DNA of 64,000 nt from Sulfuriferula multivorans (GCF_003851125.1 NZ_BGOW01000002.1:186001-250000), one strand, 5' to 3'. Shown: positions 51,379-62,994, counted from the first letter of the stretch. The notes: generated by a model from the letters alone, not told the origin. Numbers and translations are program-made.

Positions 51379-52872
51379 TCACTCACTGCGAACCGGCGCA
51401 CTCCCCAGCTCAGGGGCCGTATCGCCGCCCCAGCTCCCGCCCAGCGCCTGGATCAGCAGCACGCTGGCGGTCAGGCGGCGGCCGAGCAGGCCGAGTTCGG
51501 CATTTTGCGCGTTGCTGGCCGTGGCTTGCGCGGTAATCACGTTGAGGTAGGGAACCATCCCGGCCTTGTACTGGTTTTTCGCGAAACGCAGCGAGGTTTC
51601 GGCGGCTTGCACAGTTTGCCGCTGTAGCGCCGCTTCGTCTGTCAGGATGCGTTGTGCGGCCAGGTTGTCTTCGGCTTGCTGGAAGGCGGTGAGCACGGTC
51701 TGGCGGTAAGTGGCGACCGTCTGCCGGTAACCCGCCTCGGCACTGGCGACTTGCGCGCTGCGCGCACCGGCGTCGAAAAGCGTGACCGCCAGCGTGGGGC
51801 CAAGCGACCAGAACAGGCTCGGCGCGCTGAACAAATCCGCCAGATGCGACACCCGGCTGCCGGTCTGCGCCGACAGCGTCAATGACGGAAACCACGCGGT
51901 CTGCGCCACGCCGATCTGGGCATTGGCCTGCGCCACTTTGCGCTCGGCTGCCGCCAGATCGGGGCGGCGTTGCAGTAACTGCGCCGGCACGCCGGCCGGA
52001 ATCTCGGGCACCGCGGGGCTCATCTCCACTGCTTCCAGATTGAATTGGCTGGGCGGTACTCCAACCAGCACGGCAATCGCATGCTGCTGCTGGGCGCGCG
52101 TCACGCCCAGATCGGTGTACGTCACTTGGGCGCCCAGCAACTGGGTGCGCGCCAGCGCCACATCGGCGGCGGAAACCACCCCGGCGCGATAGCGGTTTTC
52201 AGTCAGTTGCAAGGCCTTTTGATAAGCCGCCACGGTTTGCCCGGCCAGGCGGATTTGCGCGTCGGTCACGCGCAATTGCAGATAGGTTTGCGCCAGCGTG
52301 GCTTGCAGGGAAAGCCGTGTGGATTGCAGTGTGGCGGCGCTGGCCTGCGCCGATGCTTCGCTGGTGGCGACTTGCTGACGTACCTGACCCCACAGATCGG
52401 GCACCCAGCTTGCTGTCAGACCTGCGCTATAAATATTGCTCGGCACCGATTGCGAATTGCTTTGCCCTGATGCGTTAATGGTGCCGCTTTTCGAGCGGCT
52501 GGCTGATGCGTTGGCACCCACGGTCGGGTAAAACTGCGCGCGGCTGACAGCAGTCAGCGCCGTGGCTTGGTCATAGGCGGCCAGCGCCGCCTGCAGGCTC
52601 TGGTTGGCTTGTGCCACCTGTTGTTCCAACTGATCGAGCACCGGGTCGTTGTATACCTGCCACCATGCACCGCGCGGCGCGGCATCCTGCGGATTAGCCT
52701 GCATCCAGCCCTGATCTTCGGCAAAGGCTGCCGGCACGTTGAGCTTGACCGGCGGCTCCGGAGGCGTGGTGCTGCACGCGGCCAAACCCATACACAGCAG
52801 CGTCGCCAGCACCAGGCGGCGCGAATTGGCTGGGCGAAAAAAATCGGCAGGATGCATAGTCATGATCAGCAT
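51379..52872 (-). CDS. Outer-membrane efflux lipoprotein (OprM/NodT family)
   Basis: This 497-residue protein has an N-terminal signal with lipobox LAAC (about 30-33), followed by two OEP repeats forming the alpha-barrel and beta-barrel of a TolC-like channel (NSQSLQAALAAYDQA; LARTQLLGAQVTYTDLGV). It should be the exit duct for the RND pump encoded just upstream. It starts immediately after the mdtC stop. Confidence 0.92.
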   Translation of the reverse strand: MLIMTMHPADFFRPANSRRLVLATLLCMGLAACSTTPPEPPVKLNVPAAFAEDQGWMQANPQDAAPRGAWWQVYNDPVLDQLEQQVAQANQSLQAALAAYDQATALTAVSRAQFYPTVGANASASRSKSGTINASGQSNSQSVPSNIYSAGLTASWVPDLWGQVRQQVATSEASAQASAATLQSTRLSLQATLAQTYLQLRVTDAQIRLAGQTVAAYQKALQLTENRYRAGVVSAADVALARTQLLGAQVTYTDLGVTRAQQQHAIAVLVGVPPSQFNLEAVEMSPAVPEIPAGVPAQLLQRRPDLAAAERKVAQANAQIGVAQTAWFPSLTLSAQTGSRVSHLADLFSAPSLFWSLGPTLAVTLFDAGARSAQVASAEAGYRQTVATYRQTVLTAFQQAEDNLAAQRILTDEAALQRQTVQAAETSLRFAKNQYKAGMVPYLNVITAQATASNAQNAELGLLGRRLTASVLLIQALGGSWGGDTAPELGSAPVRSE

Positions 52873-55800
52873 TCAAGTAGGTAAGGTACGGGGAAAGACC
52901 CGCTGCCAGCGGCGCTGGCTCCACAGACGCAGCCGGTCGAGTTCCAGATAAATCACCGGCGTCGTGTAGAGGGTCAGCAGTTGACTGAAAATCAGCCCGC
53001 CGGCAATCGAGATACCCAGCGGCTGGCGCAACTCCGCGCCGTTGCCGGTGATGAACGCCAGCGGCAGCGCGGTGAACAGCGCCGCCAGCGTCGTCATCAG
53101 GATCGGGCGCAGGCGCATGGTGGCCGCCAGGCGGATGGCTTCACGCGCCCCCAGGCCTTGTTCTCGTTCGGCCTGCAGGGCAAAGTCGATCATTAAAATG
53201 GCGTTTTTCTTGACAATGCCAATCAGCAGGAACACCCCGATCAGCGCAATGATACTGAACTCGGAACCGGCCAGCATCAAGGCCAGCACCGCACCCACAC
53301 CGGCAGACGGCAAGGTGGACAGAATGGTCAACGGGTGGATGGTGCTTTCGTACAACACGCCCAGCACGATGTAGATGGCCAGCACCGCAGCCATCAGGTA
53401 CAGCGGCTGGTTTTTCAGTGTGTCGGAAAAGAGCTGCGCAGTGCCCTGGAACCCGCCATGGATTTCGCTGGGCAGGCCGATTTCGGCCATGGTCTGGTCG
53501 ATTTTTGCCTGCGCCTGCGACAGCGATACGCCCTTGTCGAGATTGAACGAAATGGTCGATGCTGCGAACAGACCCTGATGGTTGACTGTCAGCGGCGTAT
53601 TGCCGAGTTCATAGTGGGCCAGTGCGGAGAGCGGCACGCGCTGGCCGCTGGCGCTGATCACGTAGATATCGTTCAACGCCGACTGCTGTTGCTGGTATTG
53701 GGGCGCGGCTTCCATCACCACGCGATACTGGTTCAGCGGCGCGTAAATAGTCGACACCAGACGCTGGCCGAAAGCATCGTTCAGTGTCTGATCGATCAGG
53801 CTCACCGGGACTCCATAACGCGCGGCGGCATCACGGTCGATGACCAGCTTCAGTTGCAGCCCGCTGCTTTGCTGATCAGTATCGACATCGCTAAGTCCGC
53901 TAATGCCGCGGAACGCCGCCAGTATTTTCGGCTCCCACAGGCGCAGCGCATCCAGGTCGCTGGCCTGCAGCGTGTATTCATACAGCCCGGTCGAAGGGCG
54001 CCCGCCGGCACGAATGTCCTGTACCGGAAACATCGACACCTGAACCCCCGGCACCCTGGACAGGCTCTTGCGCATTTGCTGCATCAGGGTCATCACGTCG
54101 GCGCGCTGGTTATCCGGTTTCAGCGTCAGATACATGGATGCAGAGTTGCTGGCGCTGCCACCGGCAAACGCCACGACGTTTTCCACGCCCGGATTTTTGC
54201 GCACAATGGCGACGATGCGCGTGAGTTTGGTACTCATATCCTGAAACGACACCGATTGATCCGCCTGCACCCTGGCAATCAGCAAGCCCGTATCCTGAGT
54301 CGGGAAAAAACCCTTGGGTACGATGTTGTACAGATAAATGTTGAGTGCGATGGTGGCAAAAAACACCAGCAGCATCAGCCCGGGGTGGGCCAGTGCGCCA
54401 TCCAGGCTGCGCGCGTAACCGCGCACCACGGCGTCCCAGCCGCGCGCCAGTACCGAGCGGCGTAGCGCCTGCCCTTCAGCGGGCGGCACATGCGGACGCA
54501 GCCAGCGCGATGCCAGCATCGGCGTCACCGTCAGCGACACCAGCAGCGAAATGGCGATGGCGATAGTGAGAGTGACGGCGAATTCGTGAAACAGCCGGCC
54601 GATGATGCCACCCATGAACAGCACCGGAATGAACACGGCGACCAGCGACAGACTCATCGACAGCACGGTGAAGCCCATTTCGCGCGCGCCCAGCAAGGAT
54701 GCCTCCATCGGGCGCATGCCGGCCTCGACATGGCGCATGATGTTTTCCAGCACCACAATGGCATCATCGACGACAAAGCCGGTCGCCACGATCAGCGCCA
54801 TCAGCGACAGATTGTCCAGACTGTAATCCAGCAGCCACATCGCCGCGAAGGTGCCGATCAGCGACAACGGCACGGCAATGCTGGGAATCAGCGTGGCGCG
54901 CCAGTCGCGCAGAAACAGCCAGACCACCCCCACCACCAGCAGCACCGACAGGAACAGCGTGTTCTCGACTTCTTTCAAGGAAGCGCGAATCGTCACGGTG
55001 CGGTCCGACATGATGCGCACCTTGATGGCGGCCGGGATCGTTGTCTCCAGTCCCGGCAGTGCGGCCTTCACGCCTTCCACCGTATCGATGATGTTGGCGC
55101 CGGGCTGGCGGAAAACAATGATTTGCACCGATGGATCGCCGTTGGACAGCCCCATGTTGCGCGCGTTTTGCGTGCCTTCGTAGACGCTGGCAACCTGATT
55201 CAACGGGATCGGCGCGCCATTTTTATAGGCGACGATCACGCGCTGATATTGTTCCACCGTGGACAACTGATCATTGGTGCCGATCTGCCAGCGCTTGTCA
55301 TTGTTTTCCACGACGCCCTTGGGCGCATTCACATTGGCAGTCACGATTGCCTGACGCACCTGCTCCAGCGACACGCCCATGCCGTTGAGTTGCGGGACAT
55401 CCAGTTCCACGCGCACCGCAGGCAACGCCGAACCGCCTACTGTCACCTGGCCGATACCGGACAGTTGCGAAATCTTCTGCCCCAGCAGCGTCGAGGCGGC
55501 GTCGTACATCTGCCCGCGCGTCAGGCTTGCCGAGGTGAGCGAGATGATCATTATCGGCGCGTCGGCCGGGTTCACCTTGCGATAGGTAGGGTTGCCGGTG
55601 AGCCCGGTGGGCAACAGGGTACGTGCAGCGTTGAGCGCGGCCTGCACTTCGCGTGCTGCGGTGTTGATATTCTTCGACAGGGCAAACTGCAGGATCACGC
55701 GGGTGGAGCCGAGTGAACTCGACGAGGTCATCTGGGTAATCCCGGAAATGCGCCCCAGCGAGCGCTCCAGCGGCGTGGCGACCGTAGCCGCCATCACGTC

Positions 55801-55968
55801 CGGGCTGGCGCCTGCCATATCAGCCTGCACCATGATGGTGGGGAAATCCACTTGCGGCAGCGGCGCCACCGGTAACAAACGAAACGCAATGATGCCGGCC
55901 AGCAGCACCGCCAATGCCAGCAGCGTGGTGCCGACCGGGCGGCGAATAAAGACAGCGGAGAGATTCAC
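52873..55968 (-). CDS. mdtC: RND efflux transporter, MdtC/MuxC type
   Basis: This 1031-residue RND pump has 12 transmembrane helices and two large periplasmic loops. The proton-relay motif [17 protein letters not shown] is conserved, as is the N-terminal [17 protein letters not shown]. With its neighbour it would form the heteromeric MdtBC/MuxBC pump. The GTG start at 55968 overlaps the mdtB stop (GTGA). Confidence 0.93.
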   Translation of the reverse strand: MNLSAVFIRRPVGTTLLALAVLLAGIIAFRLLPVAPLPQVDFPTIMVQADMAGASPDVMAATVATPLERSLGRISGITQMTSSSSLGSTRVILQFALSKNINTAAREVQAALNAARTLLPTGLTGNPTYRKVNPADAPIMIISLTSASLTRGQMYDAASTLLGQKISQLSGIGQVTVGGSALPAVRVELDVPQLNGMGVSLEQVRQAIVTANVNAPKGVVENNDKRWQIGTNDQLSTVEQYQRVIVAYKNGAPIPLNQVASVYEGTQNARNMGLSNGDPSVQIIVFRQPGANIIDTVEGVKAALPGLETTIPAAIKVRIMSDRTVTIRASLKEVENTLFLSVLLVVGVVWLFLRDWRATLIPSIAVPLSLIGTFAAMWLLDYSLDNLSLMALIVATGFVVDDAIVVLENIMRHVEAGMRPMEASLLGAREMGFTVLSMSLSLVAVFIPVLFMGGIIGRLFHEFAVTLTIAIAISLLVSLTVTPMLASRWLRPHVPPAEGQALRRSVLARGWDAVVRGYARSLDGALAHPGLMLLVFFATIALNIYLYNIVPKGFFPTQDTGLLIARVQADQSVSFQDMSTKLTRIVAIVRKNPGVENVVAFAGGSASNSASMYLTLKPDNQRADVMTLMQQMRKSLSRVPGVQVSMFPVQDIRAGGRPSTGLYEYTLQASDLDALRLWEPKILAAFRGISGLSDVDTDQQSSGLQLKLVIDRDAAARYGVPVSLIDQTLNDAFGQRLVSTIYAPLNQYRVVMEAAPQYQQQQSALNDIYVISASGQRVPLSALAHYELGNTPLTVNHQGLFAASTISFNLDKGVSLSQAQAKIDQTMAEIGLPSEIHGGFQGTAQLFSDTLKNQPLYLMAAVLAIYIVLGVLYESTIHPLTILSTLPSAGVGAVLALMLAGSEFSIIALIGVFLLIGIVKKNAILMIDFALQAEREQGLGAREAIRLAATMRLRPILMTTLAALFTALPLAFITGNGAELRQPLGISIAGGLIFSQLLTLYTTPVIYLELDRLRLWSQRRWQRVFPRTLPT

Positions 55969-58900
55969 CCTTCGCTCTCGCTCTGCGCTATGCCTGCGTC
56001 ACTACCGAAACGTCGCCTGCGCCAATTCTCCCAGCGCGTCGCCAGCCGGTCGAAGGCCAGATAAATCACCGGCGTGGTGAACAGCGTCAGCAATTGCGAC
56101 AGCAACAGCCCACCCACCAGCGTGATGCCCAGCGGTTGGCGCAGTTCGGCACCCATGCCGCCACCCACTACTAGCGGTATCGCGCCGAACAGCGCGGCAA
56201 ACGTCGTCATCAGGATCGGCCGCAAGCGCAAACGCGCTGCCTGCAGGATCGCGTCCGGCGCGCTCAGCCCCTGACGGCGTTGCGCCTCAAGGGCAAAATC
56301 CACCATCAGAATGGCGTTTTTCTGCACGATGCCAATCAGCAGAATAATGCCGATGATGGCGATCACGGTCAGATTGTGTCCGCTGAACATCAGCGCCAGC
56401 AAGGCACCAATGCCTGCCGACGGCAACGTGGATAGAATGGTGATGGGGTGGATGTAACTTTCATACAGCACGCCCAGCACGATGTACATGGTGGCCACTG
56501 CCGCCAGCAGCAGCCACAACTGGTTGGACAACGCGGCCTGGAAGGCTGCCGCTGCGCCCTGGAAACTGATGGAACCCGAAGCCGGCAACCCGGCCTGCTG
56601 TGCCGCGTCCTGAATCGCGCTCACCGCGGCGCCCAGGGATACTCCCGACGCAGGCTGGAACGACACCAGCGCAGCCGGGAACTGACCCAGATGGTCGATG
56701 GCCAGCGCCGTGGTGCGCTGCTCGATATGGGCAATCGCCGTCAGCGGCACCGTTTGTCCGCCGCTGGTGGCGAGATAAATATTGTTGAATGCGGCCAGTC
56801 CGGATGACTCGGTCGAGGCGGCTCCCAGCACCACGCGGTATTGCGCCGACTGGGTGAAGATGGTGGATACCAGGCGCTGGCCGAAGGCGCTGTAGAGCGC
56901 GCTGTCGATGGCGCTCATGGTGATGCCGAGGCGCGCGGCCGCATCGCGGTCGATATCCACGTAAGCTTGCAAACCCTGGTCTTGCAGGTCGCTGGTCACT
57001 CCGGCCAGTTGCGGCAGTTCGCGCAATCGTTCCATCAGGCTATGCGTGGATTGCGCCAGCTGTTCGGCACTGCTGGCGGAGAGGCTGAACTGGTAGGGAT
57101 AGCGGCTGACCAGATCGTCGATGGTCAGATCCTGCACCGGCTGCATGAATAACTCGATGCCGCCTACCTGTGCCGCACGCTGCTGCAAACCGGCTATGAT
57201 CGGCCCGACGCGCTCGGCGCGTTGATTCAGCGGCTTGAGGCTGATCAGCAGGCGGCCGTTGTTAAGCGTGGTGTTGGTACCGTCAATGCCGACAATGGAG
57301 GAGATGCTCTGTACCGCCGGGTCTTTTGCCAGCGCTTCCACCAGCGCCGCCTGGCGCCGCCCCATCGCGCTGAATGAAACGTCCTGCGCAGCCACCGTGG
57401 TGCCCTGTATCAGTCCGGTATCCTGCACCGGAAAAAAACCTTTGGGGATCACCACATATAGCGCCACCGTCACCAGCAGGGTGAGCAACGCCACCACCAG
57501 CACCACCGGCTGATGGCGCAGCACCCAGACCAGGGCGCGCGAATAACTGTCGGCCAGGCGCTCGAAGGCACGTCCGCTGGCGCGGGAAAAACGTCCCTGT
57601 TTTTCCTCCGGGATATGGCGCAACATGCGCGCGCTGAGCATCGGCGTAAAAGTCAGCGATACCGCAGCAGAGATCACGATGGCTACCGCCAGCGTGACGG
57701 CGAATTCGCGGAACAGCCGCCCTACCACATCCCCCATGAACAGCAGCGGAATCAGGACGGCAATCAGCGAGAAAGTCAGCGAGATGATGGTGAAGCCGAT
57801 CTGGCCCGCACCCTTGAGGGCAGCCTGCAGCGGCGGCTCGCCGGCCTCGATATAGCGCGCGATGTTCTCGATCATCACAATCGCGTCATCCACCACAAAA
57901 CCGGTGGCGATGGTCAACGCCATCAGGGTCAGCGTGTTGATGGAATAGCCCGACAGATACATCACGCCGAAGGTACCGATTAACGCCAGCGGCACTGCGG
58001 TGGCGGGTATGAAAGTGGCACGCGCGTTGCGCAGGAAAACGAAAATCACCGCGACCACCAGTACCACCGCCAGCAACAGCTCGAATCGCACGTCGGCAAT
58101 CGCCGCACGTATGGTCACGGTGCGGTCAGACAGCACTGTCAGTTGCGCAGCCCCCGGCAAACTTTTTTGCAAATCCGGCAGCAGTTCGTGAATGCGATCG
58201 ACCACCTGAATCACATTGGCGCCGGGCTGGCGTTGCACATTCAGCACCAGTCCGGGCTTGCCGTTTACCCACGCGGCCTGCCAGGCGTTTTCAGGCGCCT
58301 CTTCCACCGTAGCCACATCGCCCAGGCGCACCGGCGCGCCGTTCTTATAGGCAATGATCATGTCGCGATAGGCCTCGGGCGACTGCAACTGATCGTTGGC
58401 GTCGATGGTAAACGAACGCTGCGGCCCGTCGATGCTGCCTTTCGGCGTATTGACGTTGGCACCGATAATGGTGGTGCGAATAGTGTCCAGGCTCAAACCC
58501 AGCGCAGCCAGCGCGCGCGCGTTGACGGTGACGCGCACCGCCGGCTTGTGCCCGCCGGACAAGGTGACCATACCCACTCCCGGCACTTGCGAGAGTTTTT
58601 GCGACACGCGCGTGTCGGCCAGATCATACAACTGGGTGAGCGGCAGGGTAGCCGAGGTCACGCCCAATGTGATGACTGGCGCATCGGCCGGATTGACCTT
58701 GGCGTATACCGGCGGCGACGGCAGATCGCTGGGCAGAAAACTGCCCGCTGCATTCATCGATGCCTGCACCTCCTGCTCGGCCACGTCCAGCGGCAGAAGC
58801 AAATCGAAGCGCAGGGTGATGACGGAAGCGCCGCCGGAACTGACCGACCACATCTGCGCGAGGTCCGGCATCTGACCGAACTGGCGTTCGAGCGGCGCAG

Positions 58901-59144
58901 TGACCGAGGAGGTCATCACATCCGGGCTGGCGCCGGGATAGAGCGTGGTGACCTGGATGGTGGGGTAATCCACTTCGGGCAACGCTGCCTGCGGCAACAG
59001 CCGGTAGCCGACAAACCCGGCCACCAGCACTGCCAGCATCAGCAGCGTCGTGGCAATCGGCCGCAGAATAAACAGCCGCGACGTGCTCGGGCGCTCAGCC
59101 TCCGCCGCTCCCTGCAGCGGGTCATCAACCGGCGGCATGCTCAC
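55965..59144 (-). CDS. mdtB: RND efflux transporter, MdtB/MuxB type
   Basis: This 1059-residue RND pump is the partner of the downstream RND gene. It has [17 protein letters not shown] near the N-terminus and [17 protein letters not shown] in the relay helix. Heteromeric pumps of this kind export novobiocin, bile salts and other compounds in relatives; the substrate here is unknown. The GTG start overlaps the mdtA stop by 4 bp, so the whole set is coupled. Confidence 0.93.
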   Translation of the reverse strand: MSMPPVDDPLQGAAEAERPSTSRLFILRPIATTLLMLAVLVAGFVGYRLLPQAALPEVDYPTIQVTTLYPGASPDVMTSSVTAPLERQFGQMPDLAQMWSVSSGGASVITLRFDLLLPLDVAEQEVQASMNAAGSFLPSDLPSPPVYAKVNPADAPVITLGVTSATLPLTQLYDLADTRVSQKLSQVPGVGMVTLSGGHKPAVRVTVNARALAALGLSLDTIRTTIIGANVNTPKGSIDGPQRSFTIDANDQLQSPEAYRDMIIAYKNGAPVRLGDVATVEEAPENAWQAAWVNGKPGLVLNVQRQPGANVIQVVDRIHELLPDLQKSLPGAAQLTVLSDRTVTIRAAIADVRFELLLAVVLVVAVIFVFLRNARATFIPATAVPLALIGTFGVMYLSGYSINTLTLMALTIATGFVVDDAIVMIENIARYIEAGEPPLQAALKGAGQIGFTIISLTFSLIAVLIPLLFMGDVVGRLFREFAVTLAVAIVISAAVSLTFTPMLSARMLRHIPEEKQGRFSRASGRAFERLADSYSRALVWVLRHQPVVLVVALLTLLVTVALYVVIPKGFFPVQDTGLIQGTTVAAQDVSFSAMGRRQAALVEALAKDPAVQSISSIVGIDGTNTTLNNGRLLISLKPLNQRAERVGPIIAGLQQRAAQVGGIELFMQPVQDLTIDDLVSRYPYQFSLSASSAEQLAQSTHSLMERLRELPQLAGVTSDLQDQGLQAYVDIDRDAAARLGITMSAIDSALYSAFGQRLVSTIFTQSAQYRVVLGAASTESSGLAAFNNIYLATSGGQTVPLTAIAHIEQRTTALAIDHLGQFPAALVSFQPASGVSLGAAVSAIQDAAQQAGLPASGSISFQGAAAAFQAALSNQLWLLLAAVATMYIVLGVLYESYIHPITILSTLPSAGIGALLALMFSGHNLTVIAIIGIILLIGIVQKNAILMVDFALEAQRRQGLSAPDAILQAARLRLRPILMTTFAALFGAIPLVVGGGMGAELRQPLGITLVGGLLLSQLLTLFTTPVIYLAFDRLATRWENWRRRRFGSDAGIAQSESEG

Positions 59145-60463
59145 GGCGCCTTACCCTGGCCCGCACCTCGCTGGCCAGCACCGTGCTTGCCCTTGCCCTG
59201 GCCTGCATTGCTTCCGGTCTGCGCCGTCACGATCCGCACGGCGGCCCCCGCACGCAACCGGTCCAGTCCATCGGTCACGACTTTTTCACCGGCCTGCAGG
59301 CCGGACGTGATCACGGTCAGCCCGGCATCGCTGACGCCCGGCGTGATTTTGCGCACCGTCACTTTGTTATCTGAGCCGATCACATACACAAAGGTACCGG
59401 GCGCTCCCACCGCCACCGCGGATGAAGGCACGACCACCGCGTTATCGAGGGTGGCCACACGCAGCCGCACGTTGACGAACTGGTTGGGGTACAGCGTCAA
59501 TTGCTGGTTGGCGAATTCGGCCTTGAGATTGAGCGTGCCGGTCGTGGTACTGATCTGGTTGTCGGCGGCCAGCAGCTTGCCTGTGGCAAGCTGCTGGCTA
59601 TTGCGTGCATCCCAAGCCTCCACCAGCGGCGCTTTGCCCGTATATAAATGTTGCAACACTGGACCGATTTGCTGCTGAGGGATGGCAAAGGTCACTGTCA
59701 CCGGCTGCACCTGCGCCAGGGTAACGATAGGTGCGGTGTTGCCGCTCGTCGCGGTACCGCTGGCCGTTTGCGCACTGACACCAATGGCACCGCTGGTGTT
59801 GACCATGTTGCCGGCATCCACCGGGCGCAGCCCTGCCAGACCGGAGACCGGTGCAACGATACTGGTATAGCCGAGTTGCAGCCTGGCGTTGTCCAGTGCT
59901 GCGCGGTCGGTAGCCAGCGTCGCCGTGTATTGCCCAACCAGCGCTTTCTGGTCATCCACCTGCTGGTGGGCGATCGAATCCTGCGCCTGCAGGGTTTGAT
60001 AACGCACCAGATCGAGCCTGGCGCCATCGAGCTGCGCCTGGTCGCGCATGACTACTCCTTGTGCCTGCTCCACGGCGATCTGGAATGACCGCGGATCGAT
60101 CTGGGCGAGCAATTGCCCGGCCTTGACCATCTGCCCTTCGCGGTAATGCACGCTTTGCAGCAGACCAGTGACGCGCGGCATCACGTTCACATAGCTGCGC
60201 GGTGTGACCGTACCGAGTGCATTGAGCCATACCGGAACCGGCTGCACGCGAGCCGTGGCGGCGGTCACCGGTGTCGGACCACCAGCGCCGCGCTTTTTAT
60301 CTGCGGCACCATGCGGTGCGCTGCTGTTGTGCTTCGCTCCCCATACCAGCAAACCGACAATGATTGCCAGCACTGCCACTATCAGGACACCGCGAAAACG
60401 GCGTCGATGAGGCTGCGTGGCGGGTAGTTGGGAAGAGGACGGAGACTGAGTAGGCGTGTTCAC
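59141..60463 (-). CDS. mdtA: RND membrane fusion protein, MdtA/MuxA type
   Basis: This 440-residue periplasmic adaptor has one N-terminal membrane helix (about 25-43) and the lipoyl/hairpin region with [22 protein letters not shown]. The alpha-hairpin spans about 130-200 and the beta-barrel domains end near 410. The last 25 residues are a low-complexity Gly/Gln/Lys tail. The start is GTG at 60463. It heads the mdtABC-channel operon. Confidence 0.92.
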   Translation of the reverse strand: MNTPTQSPSSSQLPATQPHRRRFRGVLIVAVLAIIVGLLVWGAKHNSSAPHGAADKKRGAGGPTPVTAATARVQPVPVWLNALGTVTPRSYVNVMPRVTGLLQSVHYREGQMVKAGQLLAQIDPRSFQIAVEQAQGVVMRDQAQLDGARLDLVRYQTLQAQDSIAHQQVDDQKALVGQYTATLATDRAALDNARLQLGYTSIVAPVSGLAGLRPVDAGNMVNTSGAIGVSAQTASGTATSGNTAPIVTLAQVQPVTVTFAIPQQQIGPVLQHLYTGKAPLVEAWDARNSQQLATGKLLAADNQISTTTGTLNLKAEFANQQLTLYPNQFVNVRLRVATLDNAVVVPSSAVAVGAPGTFVYVIGSDNKVTVRKITPGVSDAGLTVITSGLQAGEKVVTDGLDRLRAGAAVRIVTAQTGSNAGQGKGKHGAGQRGAGQGKAP

Positions 60464-60657
60464 AGGTTATTTTCCGTTGATCGCGTTCAATAATGGAGGA
60501 TGGATTTCAATACTGCCTGCGGCGCAAATTTCAAAAGCAGGATGGTAGCACTCCGTTTTGATTTTGCTTGGATAATGTACGAATTAGACCGCCAACAGCA
60601 GGCTGACGGATTACCGCAGAAAAGGCCGCGCGATAGTTGACGGACAAGCTGACGCCG

Positions 60658-61122
60658 TTATCTTTGCTGCGGGCCTGTCTGCATCCCGGCGGGCACAGCC
60701 TGCCAACGCGTCTGACATTGCGCTACATAAGGATAGTAACCACGTGGATCGCTGCAGTAATACCAGTATTGTGCAGGCCCCTGTGGTGGCATTATTTCAC
60801 TTACCGGGGGCTGATAGGGATCCGGGTAGGGATACACCGGCGCGGGGTAAAAATACCAGATCCCACCCACAATCCACCACCACCCCCCGCGTCCGCCGTG
60901 ACGGCCATGATACCAATGGCCACCACGCCAAAGCACCATGTCATGTTCGCGGAATTGACGAATATCGCCTCGGTAACCGTCCCACCGGTCCGACTTTTGG
61001 TCGCGATGGTGATCCCGGTCATTGAATCCACGGCCATAGCCATTCTCGTCCGCACTGCTTCTGGTTATTGCCGATGCTAGAAGCAACGCGCTGATGAACG
61101 TGGAAAGGATGATTTTTTGCAT
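60658..61122 (-). CDS. Secreted protein with YYC-GYYPYV-C motif
   Basis: This 154-residue protein has a signal peptide (about 1-24, cleaved near SSA). A His/Asp/Arg/Gly-rich region (30-80) and a Pro/Tyr-rich linker follow. The C-terminal motif is YWYYCSDPRGYYPYVAQC then WQAVP. The same motif ends the protein at 61727-62128, so they are related at the C-terminus. The two Cys residues may form a disulphide. The function is unknown; its place in the Cpx-linked cluster suggests an envelope role. About 195 bp separate it from mdtA, with no clear feature. Confidence 0.7.
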   Translation of the reverse strand: MQKIILSTFISALLLASAITRSSADENGYGRGFNDRDHHRDQKSDRWDGYRGDIRQFREHDMVLWRGGHWYHGRHGGRGGWWWIVGGIWYFYPAPVYPYPDPYQPPVSEIMPPQGPAQYWYYCSDPRGYYPYVAQCQTRWQAVPAGMQTGPQQR

Positions 61123-61205
61123 GACACAATTACCTCAAAAATTCCGCAATGCGCTATTCATACGGCGAACCATGGGCTTGGATTATGGGGCAGCAACCTG
61201 GCATT

Positions 61206-61724
61206 CTAGGGCGGAGAAACGCCCGGCGGCGGGGGTGGTGGCATGCCAGGCGGTGGAGGGGGTGGATAGGATGCTGCGCGCGGTTGCCTGATGATGCGGC
61301 CATAAACGGGCACTCGATGACCGCTCGCATACATACACTGCATGTAACTGGCGTTATAACGCTGTTGCGTACTATAACCGGAGTCTTGTGCAGTTTCGCT
61401 ACCGATCAGACTGCCCACCAGCAATCCGGTACCCGCCCCCACACCAGCACCCTCATGCCCACCGAGTGCCGCGCCTGCGGCTGCGCCAATCACTGTGCCG
61501 GTAACTGCACTCATCACCCCGCTCTGATTGGCTGCCTGATTAGGCGTCACCCCATTTATCCGGTCAAGTGCATATTGCCTGCATGCATCATCGTCCATGC
61601 GAAATTGCTCAAAACTTTTTCCGGTGCCGGGTAGTACCGTCACGCTGGGTCCGCTCGGAATCGTGGTGCACGCACTGAGCAGCAACAACGCAGAAAGCGG
61701 TAAAATTTTCGCTGTCGATCGCAT
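61206..61724 (-). CDS. Glycine-zipper lipoprotein
   Basis: This 172-residue lipoprotein has a lipobox LLSAC (Cys19) and a glycine-zipper segment (about 75-115, VIGAAAGAALGGHEGAGVGAGTG). It ends in Pro-rich PPPPPPGMPPPPPPG. Glycine-zipper lipoproteins often insert in or stiffen the outer membrane. The ATG at 61724, with GGGAG upstream, is chosen; an ATG at 61730 overlaps the preceding stop. Confidence 0.75.
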   Translation of the reverse strand: MRSTAKILPLSALLLLSACTTIPSGPSVTVLPGTGKSFEQFRMDDDACRQYALDRINGVTPNQAANQSGVMSAVTGTVIGAAAGAALGGHEGAGVGAGTGLLVGSLIGSETAQDSGYSTQQRYNASYMQCMYASGHRVPVYGRIIRQPRAASYPPPPPPGMPPPPPPGVSPP

Positions 61725-61726
61725 GG

Positions 61727-62128
61727 TCATCTCCCATCCACAGGAGATGATGGTTGCGGTGCCACCGCTTGCCATCTGCCAGAACACTGTTTCACATAGG
61801 GGTAATAGCCCTGCGGATTGGCGCAGTAATACCAGAAGTTGGATTGCTGAGAGGGAGCATCGGTATCCTGACCGTCTCCCTGCTCAATATATACAGGGGG
61901 AGAGGCCGGCGCCGTCACGACAGGCGGCGGGTAATAATAAGGTGGTGCCGGATAATAGTAGGGTCCAGGATAATACGGGTAATACCCGGGATACGCCCAC
62001 ATCGGGCCAAGATTAATTCCGACACCAACATGACCACGCCAATGACCACGATCCGCCATGGACACACTGCTCGCGCTGACCCCCAGCGCCACGAAAAGAA
62101 CAACTAACGTTACTTTAAGCTTGCTCAT
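61727..62128 (-). CDS. Secreted Tyr/Pro-rich protein with YYC-GYYPYV-C motif
   Basis: This 133-residue protein starts MSKLKVTLVVLFVALGVSA and has a signal peptide of about 25 residues. The Tyr/Pro repeat (YPGYYPYYPGPYYYPAPPYYY pattern, in shorter stretches) is followed by FWYYCANPQGYYPYVKQC and WQAVA, matching the paralogue at 60658-61122. AAGGAG precedes the ATG at 62128; the frame extends 26 codons without support. Function is unknown. Confidence 0.75.
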   Translation of the reverse strand: MSKLKVTLVVLFVALGVSASSVSMADRGHWRGHVGVGINLGPMWAYPGYYPYYPGPYYYPAPPYYYPPPVVTAPASPPVYIEQGDGQDTDAPSQQSNFWYYCANPQGYYPYVKQCSGRWQAVAPQPSSPVDGR

Positions 62129-62219
62129 GAAAATCTCCTTAAATGCCTGAACGCCTGGACGACCAAGCTGCACGGAGCTTCGCCCACTGTGCAATTCATA
62201 GATCACATTCCCTGCTTTT

Positions 62220-62783
62220 TTATAGCACGCTTCTATGCACTTCGATTAATAAGGACAGGTGCTCCGCCGCCACCTCGGCAGGCGTGGCACCGGATGATTC
62301 AGCACTCTGTTTATTTCCGGGTTGATGACCACGGTTTTCACGCGCCCGCAGCAATTTCTTGCGCTGCTCCTCGGTCAAAATGTCGTTTATTTCGCTGCGC
62401 ATCTGGGCGCGCAACACAATCATGTCGGCGATGGTTTTCCCTTGCGCATCCGCCAACGCCCGCACCTGATCTGCGTCTGAATTACCCATCGCCGAGAGCG
62501 CCATGAGCTGTTGCCGGTTCTCGATCTGCGCGTCACGCAATGCGCGCATTTGCGGTCGATGTTGTTCGACAATGGCGCGAACAGCCGTGCGCTGGTCCTT
62601 GGTCAGACTCAGGCGCTTGCCGATGCGATAAATCTGCGACTCGCGTGTGTGTTGATAAGCATGATGACAACCTCCCGCCTGCCCTTTTCCACCGGCCAGC
62701 TGATTGGCATATACGGAAGTCGCTTCGAGCATTCCCGCCAGCAGGGTCGTCATGAGAATGGTTAGCGTGTCTTTTTTCATCAT
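62220..62783 (-). CDS. Spy/CpxP-family periplasmic stress protein
   Basis: This 187-residue protein has a signal peptide (about 1-25) and a helical domain with two LTxxQ-type motifs (SLTKDQRTAV near 62; ILTEEQRKKL near 136), the hallmark of CpxP, Spy and CnrX-like proteins. CpxP inhibits CpxA, and Spy is a periplasmic chaperone; which role applies here is uncertain. It is divergent from cpxR and has CpxR-like boxes upstream. The ATG at 62783 or 62780 follows AAAGGACGCA. Confidence 0.85.
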   Translation of the reverse strand: MMKKDTLTILMTTLLAGMLEATSVYANQLAGGKGQAGGCHHAYQHTRESQIYRIGKRLSLTKDQRTAVRAIVEQHRPQMRALRDAQIENRQQLMALSAMGNSDADQVRALADAQGKTIADMIVLRAQMRSEINDILTEEQRKKLLRARENRGHQPGNKQSAESSGATPAEVAAEHLSLLIEVHRSVL

Positions 62784-62921
62784 TGCGTCCTTTCCTGTCG
62801 CATTAAGAAACATTCCCTTTTGATACGCGATGCAACCTTGATCTGGCGCGGCGCAATTCAGTGCCAGCTATTTGTAAGCGTAAGAAAATTTCCGTAAAAG
62901 CATGGTTCGGGCTGCATACCC
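62711..62921. repeat. Tandem duplication, copy 1 (5' end of spy-like gene plus upstream DNA)
   Basis: Copy 1 of a roughly 211-bp head-to-tail repeat; the other copy is at about 62922-63132. It spans the first about 24 codons of the spy-like gene and its control region. Shared landmarks offset by exactly 211 bases include the paired ATGs (62783/62994), GCATTAAGAAA (62800/63011) and the GTAAG of the CpxR-like box (62874/63085). Confidence 0.8.
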
Positions 62922-62994
62922 TTCGTGGGTCGTTTCCAATATCTTCGCTAGCAGGGATCGTCCTTAGAATGATTGAAGTGCCCTTTTTCATCAT
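62803..62994 (-). pseudogene. Truncated spy-like gene relic
   Basis: This 63-codon frame starts MMKKGTSIILRTIPAS, resembling the start of the spy-like protein MMKKDTLTILMTTLLAG. After about 24 codons it runs through the downstream copy's control region with no protein-like character. It is the 5' end of a duplicated gene whose remainder is missing. Confidence 0.65.
62874..62898 (+). promoter_or_regulatory. CpxR-like box array, copy 1
   Basis: Three 5-base half-sites, GTAAG-N5-GAAAA-N5-GTAAA, are 10 bp apart, about 90-115 bp upstream of the spy-like ATG. The CpxR consensus is GTAAA-N5-GTAAA; the middle half-site here is degenerate. Confidence 0.55.

Noticed and set aside
60464-60657. Promoter for the mdtABC operon
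   Set aside because: Only weak -35/-10 pairs were found (for example TTGAAA-N16-TATTGA), so none is annotated.
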